Positions 30,296 to 37,600 of a stretch of 64,000 nucleotides of DNA are shown piece by piece (position 1 is the stretch's first letter; every line of letters starts with the position of its first letter). The stretch spans positions 1-64,000 of IMG/VR virus record IMGVR_UViG_3300036760_000681. The stretch is one strand, 5' to 3'. This stretch comes from a virus. The notes beneath the pieces were generated by a model that searched no databases, was not told the origin of the DNA, and saw only the letters and a list, made by a program, of their open reading frames with translations. Both the position numbers and the translations under genes were made by a program.

Positions 30296-30514
30296 GCGAA
30301 TGGCTCCCCGACCTGCTGATGGGTCTTCAGAATCGCGATCTCGTGATTGAGCGCACGGGCGCGCAGCACCAGGGCCGCGACTTCCGCTTCCTTCTGCACG
30401 ATCGCCGCCTAGGTCGCCGATCCCGTTGCCGCCGGCAGCCTTGCCCTGCTCGCGCTCGAGACGCTGGATGGCCTCGGGGCTCACGGTCATCTCCGCATCC
30501 TCTTTCCGGCTCAT
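30292..30514 (-). pseudogene. Coiled-coil gene with a one-base frameshift
   Basis: ATG 30514 (ATGA) reads MSRKEDAEMTVSPEAIQRLE; near 30405 the coherent continuation AIVQKEAEVAALVLRARALN then HEIAILKTHQQ lies in another frame, ending at 30292 in an ATGA junction. The span is 223 nt (3n+1). Repaired, it is a 73-residue coiled-coil protein. Confidence 0.55.
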
Positions 30515-30618
30515 CGAATCCGTCCGAGCATGAACAGGACGAAAGCGGTGAAGATCGCCAAGAACATGACGATGGCCATGAGGCAGCCCGCGGAGCCCTT
30601 GATCTCGTCGTCGTTCAT
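30511..30618 (-). CDS. Membrane microprotein, 35 aa
   Basis: MNDDEIKGSAGCLMAIVMFL then AIFTAFVLFMLGRIR: an acidic tip and one long hydrophobic helix. Overlaps both neighbours by ATGA. Confidence 0.55.
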   Translation of the reverse strand: MNDDEIKGSAGCLMAIVMFLAIFTAFVLFMLGRIR

Positions 30619-30818
30619 AGACCCCGGCACCGGATGCAGTTGAGCAGGTGTTCCGACGCCTCCCGATCGGACTGTTCCTGTCGCCAGAGTCGGGCTGCCG
30701 CCGCCTGATCGCGCAGCGCATCCTCACGCGCGCCACAGGCAATCATCGCCATACCCAGCGCGCCGACCGTAGCGCCGACGAACAGACCCGCGAGGAAGGT
30801 GGCCACTTTACGACGCAC
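30615..30818 (-). CDS. Membrane-anchored or lipoprotein-like protein, 67 aa
   Basis: GTG 30818. A basic start, FLAGLFVGATVGALGMAMIAC hydrophobic region with a lipobox-like MIAC, then a charged helix (LRDQAAAARLWRQEQSDREA) and a CIRC end. Could be a lipoprotein or simple anchor with coiled coil. Confidence 0.55.
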   Translation of the reverse strand: MRRKVATFLAGLFVGATVGALGMAMIACGAREDALRDQAAAARLWRQEQSDREASEHLLNCIRCRGL

Positions 30819-30999
30819 TCGCCTTCTTGATGGCCGCGTACCGCGCGATGATCTCGTCCAGGCTCATCGAGCGCAGGAGCAGGCTGTGGTCGCGTTCGCC
30901 GGTCGCCGCCGCCACGGCGCGGGCAGCCCGCTTTTCTTCGGGGGTGACGGCCAGGTTGATCCGGGCCGCGCGGGTTTCGTTCTTTGTTGCGGCGGGCAC
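30808..30999 (-). CDS. Ribbon-helix-helix protein, 63 aa
   Basis: RAARINLAVTPEEKRAARAV fits the beta-strand and first helix of CopG/Arc-type DNA-binding proteins, followed by a second helix and DEIIARYAAIKKA. GTG 30999 follows AGGAA. As the first gene after the repeat-rich interval 31000-31327, it is a good candidate for binding operators there. Confidence 0.65.
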   Translation of the reverse strand: MPAATKNETRAARINLAVTPEEKRAARAVAAATGERDHSLLLRSMSLDEIIARYAAIKKASAS

Positions 31000-31327
31000 A
31001 GGTGGTTCCTTTCGTTGGTGTCATGAACTACGCGACTGAGTTGGGTGCTTCCCTGTTGCTGCCGCCGTCCCGAGGACGCCCCGCAAACGTGGGCGCCGCG
31101 ACGATTTCGCGCCGCGTCAGACTGATGGCGGATTTGAAGCCGCTTTCACCGTTCACCGTGTCACCGTTCAAAGCTTGAACGTTCACCGTTCAGCGCCTCA
31201 ACTTTGAAGTGGTGGAGTGGGCGGCACTCCGGCTATTCCGCATGAGGCCCGTTCGACGGGCGGGAGTGGGGTTGCCCCCAAGGTGTTCGCGTTTCCTCGC
31301 TGCGCTACCGAAAGCACCCGTTGATCC
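31000..31327. other. Intergenic region of 328 nt with repeats
   Basis: No gene is credible here. Besides the CACCGTTCA array and the inverted repeat listed separately, it holds several G+C-rich stretches. It separates the end of the coiled-coil gene from the RHH gene and probably contains the promoter for the long leftward early/middle operon. Confidence 0.5.
31147..31192. repeat. CACCGTTCA repeat array with inverted repeat (operator-like)
   Basis: CACCGTTCA occurs three times in one orientation (31147-31155, 31162-31170, 31184-31192), with a partial CACCGTG at 31154-31160. Between copies two and three, CGTTCAA (31165-31171) and TTGAACG (31175-31181) form an inverted repeat. Spacing is 15 and 22 nt. 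It lies about 150 nt upstream of the RHH gene. Confidence 0.65.
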
Positions 31328-31864
31328 TCAGACCACGACGTTGGTCGTGGCGTTCTTCAGCGACAACTGCCCGTCCAGTCCGCCCTTGATCGTTTCCAGC
31401 CGCTCGATTTCGTCGGCCAGCGCCTTTTCGTCGATGTTCACCAGCACATCCTGAAGGGTGGACGCCGACTGGCCGACCGGCACGACGGTCATCTGCTTCT
31501 GCGCGCACTGCGCCCGCACCTGCTGGAGTTGGTTGCGGAGCTGCGTGTAGAACGCCTCGCGTCCCGGCAGCACTTCGCGCCGCCACGTCAGCCAGTCGGC
31601 TAGCGTCTTGGTCACGTCGCCCGCCGTGATCGTCGTCGCGTGGTTCACGGTCTGAATCGCCGCGCGCAACGCGACGATCCGCGACTCCAGGTCGGCAATC
31701 GCCTGCATCTCGCGGGCGATGAATCCCGCCGAGCCGCCCGACTCGCTGGCGAGCGGGTCCTTGAGCCCGTCCTGCCGCGCGACATACTGCCCGATGCTCG
31801 CGCGCTTCTTCACGATGCGCGCCTGTACGGTCTTGATCTCCGCCAATGCTTCGGTGATGGTCAT
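31328..31864 (-). CDS. Conserved coiled-coil phage protein, 178 aa
   Basis: MTITEALAEIKTVQARIVKK, GFIAREMQAIADLESRIVAL, and TLADWLTWRREVLPGREAF define a helical protein seen in many phages beside replication genes; function unknown to me. The C-terminus is a second coiled coil. ATG 31864 is 55 nt from a strong promoter. Confidence 0.7.
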   Translation of the reverse strand: MTITEALAEIKTVQARIVKKRASIGQYVARQDGLKDPLASESGGSAGFIAREMQAIADLESRIVALRAAIQTVNHATTITAGDVTKTLADWLTWRREVLPGREAFYTQLRNQLQQVRAQCAQKQMTVVPVGQSASTLQDVLVNIDEKALADEIERLETIKGGLDGQLSLKNATTNVVV

Positions 31865-31919
31865 GCCTTGGCCCTTTCGCTTCAGTATCATGAGTGTTGA
31901 TGAGTAACACGAAGGCGCA

Positions 31920-31947
31920 AGTATAGCACCCGCGTTGCGGGCGTCAA
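31920..31947 (-). promoter_or_regulatory. Strong sigma70-type promoter with palindromic spacer
   Basis: TTGACG (31947-31942), 16-nt spacer, TATACT (31925-31920). The spacer contains CCCGCAACGCGGG, a 5-bp inverted repeat around AAC that could be an operator. GTAACAC lies 10 nt downstream. It drives the gene at 31328-31864 and possibly the operon beyond. Confidence 0.7.
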
Positions 31948-32018
31948 TAGCGGGATGGTGTCGGGGTGGTGGCGAGAAGGTGACCAACGCAAACGCCCAC
32001 CCGAAGGTGAGCCGTTCA

Positions 32019-32102
32019 TGGAGCTGTGGGGAATCGAACCCCGTCCAATCGACGATCTGGTGCAGCGATACGAGCGTGGCCCTTTTACGTCCGGCCAGCC
32101 CC
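32019..32102 (-). ncRNA. tRNA/tmRNA-like element (possible att site)
   Basis: The minus strand reads a T arm GGGG-TTCGATT-CCCC and a 3' acceptor strand CAGCTCC, which pairs fully with GGGGCTG 84 nt upstream (one G-U). The D and anticodon arms cannot be drawn convincingly, so it is not a normal tRNA. The 3' part looks like the end of tRNA or tmRNA genes, sites that phage integrases often use. No integrase is in the window. Confidence 0.45.
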
Positions 32103-32107
32103 GTTCC

Positions 32108-32689
32108 CTACGGTAGCAAGTGCCCAGCAAGTACGCCAGCCCCGGCGATCGCCACGTCGAACAGGACGGAATGGCCCGCTCGGAGGTGCGTCACGGCCCC
32201 GGCGAGCTGGAGGACGACGCGATCGCGCTGTGCGCGGGCCTCAGAAGCCTCTGCCAGCGCGTGACTTGTGGCCTCGCGGAGCACTAGAATCAGCCGACTG
32301 ACGCTATCGGCGGCTACCGAGTCGTCATGGAGGTGGCCAGCCAAAGCCGAGCCAAACGCAACCAAAGAGGCCCGGAGCGCCACCACGCCAGCCGAATCCA
32401 GGGTCAGAACGGTATCCACGGACGGTAGGAGGCCTGGCAAGGCGGCGCCTGACGCCTGCGCACGGCCCTGCGCCCTGCCGGCCGCCCCAGCGGCCTCCGC
32501 GACCCTTGCCGAGTCGGCGAGCCTCTGGAGGTCAGCCAGACTATCGGAGACTTGGGCAGCCTCCCGGTCCATCGCCACGCTGTCGCGGTAGGCATCGCGG
32601 AGGTGGGCACTTCCCCGACCCCCCAACAGGTAGCCCGCGCCGAACAGGCCTAGGGCGAGCAGGACGGCCCCGACGACCGACAGCTTCAC
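32108..32689 (-). CDS. Membrane-anchored coiled-coil protein, inner-spanin candidate, 193 aa
   Basis: An N-terminal membrane helix (LSVVGAVLLALGLFGAGYLLGG) and a long periplasmic-type helical region (VAMDREAAQVSDSLADLQRL, ARVAEAAGAAGRAQ). A hydrophobic C-terminal segment (FDVAIAGAGVLAGHLL) is unusual for spanins. It follows endolysin, lipoprotein and holin-like genes, so a lysis role is plausible. GTG 32689 overlaps the previous stop. Confidence 0.5.
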   Translation of the reverse strand: MKLSVVGAVLLALGLFGAGYLLGGRGSAHLRDAYRDSVAMDREAAQVSDSLADLQRLADSARVAEAAGAAGRAQGRAQASGAALPGLLPSVDTVLTLDSAGVVALRASLVAFGSALAGHLHDDSVAADSVSRLILVLREATSHALAEASEARAQRDRVVLQLAGAVTHLRAGHSVLFDVAIAGAGVLAGHLLP

Positions 32690-32949
32690 TTCTTCCTTCG
32701 GATCGGGGTCACGCGCTCGACCACGTTCCGGTCGGCCCGCATCTGCTGGAACAGGTTGAGCTCGCAATTGTCCACATCAAGCCCCCGCCGGATGGCGTCC
32801 TCGCGCATCCGCTGCACGACGGCGATGCGGTTGAGTTCGGCGTCATGCCGGTCCTCGAGCGTGACCCGGTCGGCTTGCACCTTCAGCCAGGCGGTGCCCC
32901 AGACAAGGCCGGCACCAAGCAGGCCGCCCAGGAGCATCCCGCCGACCAC
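32686..32949 (-). CDS. Small membrane-anchored helical protein, 87 aa
   Basis: One membrane helix (VVGGMLLGGLLGAGLVWGTA) and a charged helical tail typical of an Rz-like inner spanin. The start is uncertain: GTG 32949 is used here; the frame extends further upstream. Lies in the lysis cassette. Confidence 0.5.
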   Translation of the reverse strand: MVGGMLLGGLLGAGLVWGTAWLKVQADRVTLEDRHDAELNRIAVVQRMREDAIRRGLDVDNCELNLFQQMRADRNVVERVTPIRRKK

Positions 32950-32957
32950 CGTCGCGT

Positions 32958-33158
32958 TCAGGTGCTCACCATTGGTGAGGAGTAGAACCGTTCGTAGAGG
33001 TGGCCCGGCTTCGGTGCCGCGTCCCACCCATCACAGGCGGCTTCTTGACATACATCGTGCGACGGCTCGTAGCGACCCCGTTGAAGCTTCGGCCGGCCAC
33101 AGACCCGACAGGTCGGGGTAGCGAAACACTTGGCGCCGCACCCCGCTTGCTGGCTCAT
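32958..33158 (-). CDS. Cysteine-rich protein, 66 aa
   Basis: CGAKC, CRVCGRPK and later CQEAACDGW give up to two zinc sites. ATG 33158 overlaps the lipoprotein stop. An odd member of a lysis cassette; unknown role. Confidence 0.55.
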   Translation of the reverse strand: MSQQAGCGAKCFATPTCRVCGRPKLQRGRYEPSHDVCQEAACDGWDAAPKPGHLYERFYSSPMVST

Positions 33159-33439
33159 CGCCCGGAGTCCGGCAGGAGGACGCCAGCGAACGCGCGAGTC
33201 GTCCAGCCGACGATGAACCGGGTCTGGCCGGGGTCCCGGGCGACGATCTTGGCGTACCGCTTCATCTGCTGCTCGGCGAGGCGGAAGAGGACGCGCTGTT
33301 CGGCAGCGCGGGCCCGGAGGCTGTCCACGACGAGGCGTAGACTGTCACAGGCGACGGCAACCGTTGGCGGCGGGACGGGCCTCGAGCACGCGCCGAGGCC
33401 AGCCAGAAGCGCGAGTACGACCAGCACCCTACGCACCAC
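33155..33439 (-). CDS. Lipoprotein, outer-spanin (Rz1-like) candidate, 94 aa
   Basis: A basic start, hydrophobic VLVVLALLAGLGACSRPVPP with a GLGAC lipobox and Pro-rich sequence after the Cys, then a helical tail. Signal, lipobox and Pro-rich stretch beside an endolysin match Rz1-type outer spanins, though 94 aa is longer than usual. Overlaps the endolysin end by 11 nt. Confidence 0.6.
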   Translation of the reverse strand: MVRRVLVVLALLAGLGACSRPVPPPTVAVACDSLRLVVDSLRARAAEQRVLFRLAEQQMKRYAKIVARDPGQTRFIVGWTTRAFAGVLLPDSGR

Positions 33440-33833
33440 GGCGGGCCTCCTCCAAGAACTTCTTCGCGGTACCGACACCCTGATTAACCCCAATGTCATA
33501 CGCCTTCTCGGCGATCATCTGGCTCGGCTCGCTGTCCAAGTCGAGCGGATCCCAGTAGCGGGCCTTGTAGAGCGCCGCCACCAGCTCGGCCAGCTTTCCG
33601 TCGGCCATGAGCGCGGCGTCAAGCCGCTGGCGGGCGGGCTTCGGGAGATCAACCGAACTCGCGTCGCCGATGACCTTCTTCTTCGCGGCGTCCACGATGG
33701 CCCAGCCGGGCCAGTCGGGCCAGTCGCGGCGAGTGATGCCGGCCCACGTTTCTCCACCACGGTCGATTCTGTCGTTTGCGTAGCCGGCCTCGTGCGCGCT
33801 CGTCTTGGTGTGGGCCTTGAGGAAGTCGCTCAC
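33429..33833 (-). CDS. GH108 endolysin (N-acetylmuramidase), 134 aa
   Basis: Degrades peptidoglycan at lysis. The N-terminal HEAGYANDRIDRGGETWAGI carries the GH108 E-x(n)-GG-T pattern, with Glu15 as catalytic acid, followed by RRDWPDW. The C-terminal part (EKAYDIGVNQGVGTAKKF) is the family's companion domain. No signal peptide, so it needs the holin. GTG 33833 overlaps the holin-like gene stop. Slightly shorter than typical members (about 160-180). Confidence 0.88.
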   Translation of the reverse strand: MSDFLKAHTKTSAHEAGYANDRIDRGGETWAGITRRDWPDWPGWAIVDAAKKKVIGDASSVDLPKPARQRLDAALMADGKLAELVAALYKARYWDPLDLDSEPSQMIAEKAYDIGVNQGVGTAKKFLEEARRGA

Positions 33834-34294
33834 GGCGCGGCCTTGGCTTTGAGGAACGGGATCCGGTCGATGATCTTGTCGATGAGGCCACCGAAACCGA
33901 GGAAGCGGAAGAACGCTTCGACTGGCTCCGGGTTGAGCAGGCCGACGCCGGCCAGGAGAATCAACCCCGGCAGCACGAAGGCGACCATGTCGCCCCACAC
34001 CATGCCGCGATCCGCCTTCAGGAGCCGACCGGCGAGCGCGACCTTCTCCTGCCAGAGCCACACGCAGCCACCCGCTGCCGCCGGCAGGCCGAGCAGGAAA
34101 TTGCGCACAACTTTGACGACGAATGTCACGGTTGGGCTAACCCCCTCCTTCGCCTCCCGACGCCGTTTGTTCGTCACGTTGATCGCCGCCTGCACCCGCG
34201 TTGCACCCTTCGCTTCGATGAGCGCCTGCATCTGCTGCTGTGTCCCGCTGCCACCGCGTTGCGTCAGGTTGGCATTGTCGTCGGCATCGCTCAT
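33830..34294 (-). CDS. Holin-like membrane protein, 154 aa
   Basis: A polar N-terminal 55 residues, one hydrophobic segment (NFLLGLPAAAGGCVWLW), a second (MVAFVLPGLILLAGVGLL) and a basic C-terminus. Two or three spans immediately upstream of the endolysin fit a holin. ATG 34294 overlaps the preceding gene stop. Confidence 0.6.
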   Translation of the reverse strand: MSDADDNANLTQRGGSGTQQQMQALIEAKGATRVQAAINVTNKRRREAKEGVSPTVTFVVKVVRNFLLGLPAAAGGCVWLWQEKVALAGRLLKADRGMVWGDMVAFVLPGLILLAGVGLLNPEPVEAFFRFLGFGGLIDKIIDRIPFLKAKAAP

Positions 34295-34632
34295 CGGTTC
34301 TCCTGCTGGCAGGCTGCGGCCTCGGTTGTCAGCATCCGCATCAGCGTCGGCTCGGCGGGTTTCGGCGTGGCCATGATGGCCAGCACGAGGCACTGCCGAC
34401 GCGCGAACTTCAACTCCCACTTGGCTCGTACCGAGTCGCGGGCCGCCGCTTGGGCGACCGCCAGTTCGACGTTCGTCAGCCGACCACCCACGGCGAGCCG
34501 ATCGGCCACGACCGCGCCCGTGATGCCCATCATCGCAATGAGCGTGGCGAGTGTGCGCAGCGCGTTGCCGCTGACCCTGAACCCTTCGGACGGTAGACCG
34601 ACCATACGTTCCCAGCCTTTCGAGACGCTCAA
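34291..34632 (-). CDS. Membrane-anchored protein of the lysis region, 113 aa
   Basis: A hydrophobic helix (TLATLIAMMGITGAVVADRL) near residue 30-50, then a charged helix and a hydrophobic CLVLAIMA patch. TTG 34632 is the longest start; ATG 34605 has a better ribosome site (AAAGG). May be an accessory holin or antiholin; not recognised. Confidence 0.5.
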   Translation of the reverse strand: MSVSKGWERMVGLPSEGFRVSGNALRTLATLIAMMGITGAVVADRLAVGGRLTNVELAVAQAAARDSVRAKWELKFARRQCLVLAIMATPKPAEPTLMRMLTTEAAACQQENR

Positions 34633-34679
34633 TTACTCACCCGCGCGACCGGATTGTCCATTAGGTAGTTGCCCTAGGG

Positions 34680-37600
34680 TCATCGGGCGAGCGCCGGAGC
34701 GCGGTACTTCTGGCGCTCGGCAACGCGCTTCAGTCGCAGCGTCCGCAGCCACAACTTCTGCTCGTCCGGCGTCCCCAGGCCGTAGATCTCCTCGGCCTCG
34801 TCGAGTGTCAGTTGCTTGAAGCGTCCCAGGGTAGGGTTCTCCCGGCTCTGGCGCCAGAGGTTCTGAGCCTGTACAGCGCTCATTTCGTGCGCCCGGACGG
34901 CGCGCTGGAGATCGGGTCGGCCCCGTGTCCCGCTGCGGAGCCCTTCGAGCATGTCGGTTCGGCGCTGTGCCGTGGCCTGTTCCTGCGGGGTGCGACCCTC
35001 CGCCCGACGCCCGCCGAGGTACTCCATCATGCGGTTCTGGGCGTCGGTGCGCACATCCTCCCGCCGGGCCGGCGTGACGCCGACGAAGGACGGCAGACCG
35101 CCCGCCACACCCCCGGTGCGGCGCTTGACCTCGGCCACGTTGCGGATGCCGATCGGTACGAATTGAGTACCGATGTACTTGGCAACCTGCTCCGCCTGCG
35201 TCACGATCGGGTCGTGTTCGTTGCGAATCTTGTCGCCGTAGTAGTCCTGGTTCTGGAGCATCCCCATAATCATCCCGATCTCGGGGTGCAACTTGTGCGT
35301 GACCGTGCCGATCGGATGGCGCGAGTAGGCGGCGATGTCCTTCATGTAACTCGGCAACTGCACCCGCTCGATGTTGCCTTCGCGGTCCACTTGCCCGGTC
35401 GGCGGATAGAAGTAGTCCTTCAGCGTCTCCGGCCCGTGGCCCGTGTAGAGATAGGTCATGGTAGCGCCCATCAGGCCGACCGTGATGGGCAAGGCGAGCA
35501 AGTAATCGCTGCGCGAGCTCGCCTGAAGCCGAGCTAGGTCGAGCGCGCCGCCGCCGAGTTCCCTGATCGTACCCAAATTCCAGCCGACGGCGCGCACCGA
35601 GGCCATCGACAAGTCCTTCAGGGTCCGATTCCAGAACAGGTTGTCGTAGACCATCTGGCCGAGCCGGTTGTCCACCGAGTCCCAGGAACGCTGAAGCACC
35701 GCCTTGGCCTCATCCACCGTGGCGGTCGCCGGCAACTTCTCCATCTCGTAGCGCGCCAGATCAAAGAAGACGCCGAGCTTCTGCCGCGGCACGGCATACT
35801 CCATGATCGGCCGCGCCAACTGCTCGAGCAGCGCGGGCCCGAACGCGCCCAGCGCCGCGCCGACCAAGGCGTTGCGTCCGCGATACTCTTCGTCTGAGGC
35901 GGCGCCGATGGCAGCGCCGGCGCCCGCGCGGACAGCCAGTGCCTTGAGTCCCTTGCCGGTGCGCACCGCTTCCAGGAGCGTATGACCGGCATCGGTGCGG
36001 TAGAAGGTGTCCATCTTCACCCGACCGCCGGCCAACTCAAGCGAGTTCACCGCCTCGGCAAGCGCCTGGTCTCCGGTGCCACGCAGGTAGGCCTTCAGCA
36101 ATCGGTCGCCGCGAATCAGGTTGGTGAGTGGCGCGACGGGAGTCGAGAGCGCCGTCACGGCCGCACGCAGCGGCTCGCCGCCACGCAGTTGCCGGATTCC
36201 GAGCGCCATGCGTGAAGTCGCCGCGTCCACGGAGGTAAAGCCCAAGTGGAACGCCGACAAGCCGAGTTGTGCCTGGTTCAGTGTGTTGCCGAGTCCCATG
36301 TAGGCGTCGTAGATCGGGTTGCCGCGCAGCCCCGGCGAGAGGTGGTTGTTCAGTACGTTCGCCACGGCCTCCGGCGCCCAGTATTCGCCCATGATCCGCC
36401 GGCCAGGCACCGTGACCTCGCCCGGCTCGATGTTCGCGCCCTCGGGCAAGGTCACCGCGCCCTCGCGGGGGCCGAACACGGTGGCGATGGAATCGTTGAT
36501 GCGAGCGTAGCCGTCGGGAATGGTCCCGCCGGCGCGGACGTAGCGCAGGAGCCCCTGCCCTTTCAGTTCCGCGAAGGTGCGCTGCGCCATCAGGTAGCGG
36601 CGCATCTCGCGGATCTTGAGCATCGTGAGGTCGAGCGGATTCGTCGTAACCGGCGTCAGGCCGGCCGCCACGCCGTCGGCCGTGGTCGGAATGGTCCGCT
36701 GCTTCAGGAACGCCCGCGAGCCCTGCAACGGCCGGCGACTGAGGATCTGCGCGACCACCCCGCCCGCCCGATCCGGCTGCTCCCAGATGTGCGGGAAGTA
36801 GTGCTCGATGAAGTTCTCGAGTTTGCCGGTGCCGAGTTGCTGTATCTGGACCCGCGCCCGGTCGAGTTCGACGCGAATGTGGTTGGCCGCCGGCTGCAAC
36901 GCCTTCGGCAGCGCGGCCACCTGGTTCGTCTCAATCGCGTCGATGAAGGCGTAGCGTTCGGTGTCGTGTAGCGGCTCGACGACCTGTCGGAACGTCCGCA
37001 GCGCCTCGGCCACGCGCTCTATGTCGTGCGCCTGAGAGCCGAGTTGCGCCCGGAGCGTCCGCGCGGCCATCGCCGCCTCGGGCGAACGCAACTGCGGGGC
37101 CAAGGTCTTGGCGATGCTCTGGCCGACCCGCGACACGCCGAAGCGTTCAACGCCGGCCCGGAGGATGCCCGGAGCGTTGGCGAGCCCGGCGCCGGCCAGC
37201 GCGCCCAAGGCCGCGCCGCGGAGCGGGTCATCCTTGTTCGTGACTGCCCCAACTGCCGCCCCACCCGCCGCGCCCGCGAGGGTGCGCAGCACGACCGGGT
37301 GCGCGCCGCCCGTCTCGTCCGGCGGCCCAGCGGACGATTGCTCGGCGTCGCCCAGAATCGACTTGATGCTCGCATCGGCCATGTGCGCGGGCGCTTCCCA
37401 GCGACCGATCCGGTAGCCGGTCTGCGTGTCGATCACGTCAGACTCGGCGGCGCGGAATAGTTCGCCGCGGGCGTCCTTGTAGAGTTCGTAACGCTGTCCG
37501 GCGGCGTTCGTGAAGAAGGCGACGTGGCCCTTCGACTTCACCGGCTCGGCGGTGGCCTGCGGCGTCAACTCCAGCGGCGTCTCGCCCGCCGGCGTCGTAC

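Noticed and set aside
32018-32115. Ordinary class II tRNA at the T-arm near 32.03 kb
   Set aside because: The acceptor and T arms fit, but no 5-bp anticodon stem with a 7-nt loop could be drawn, so it is listed only as tRNA-like.
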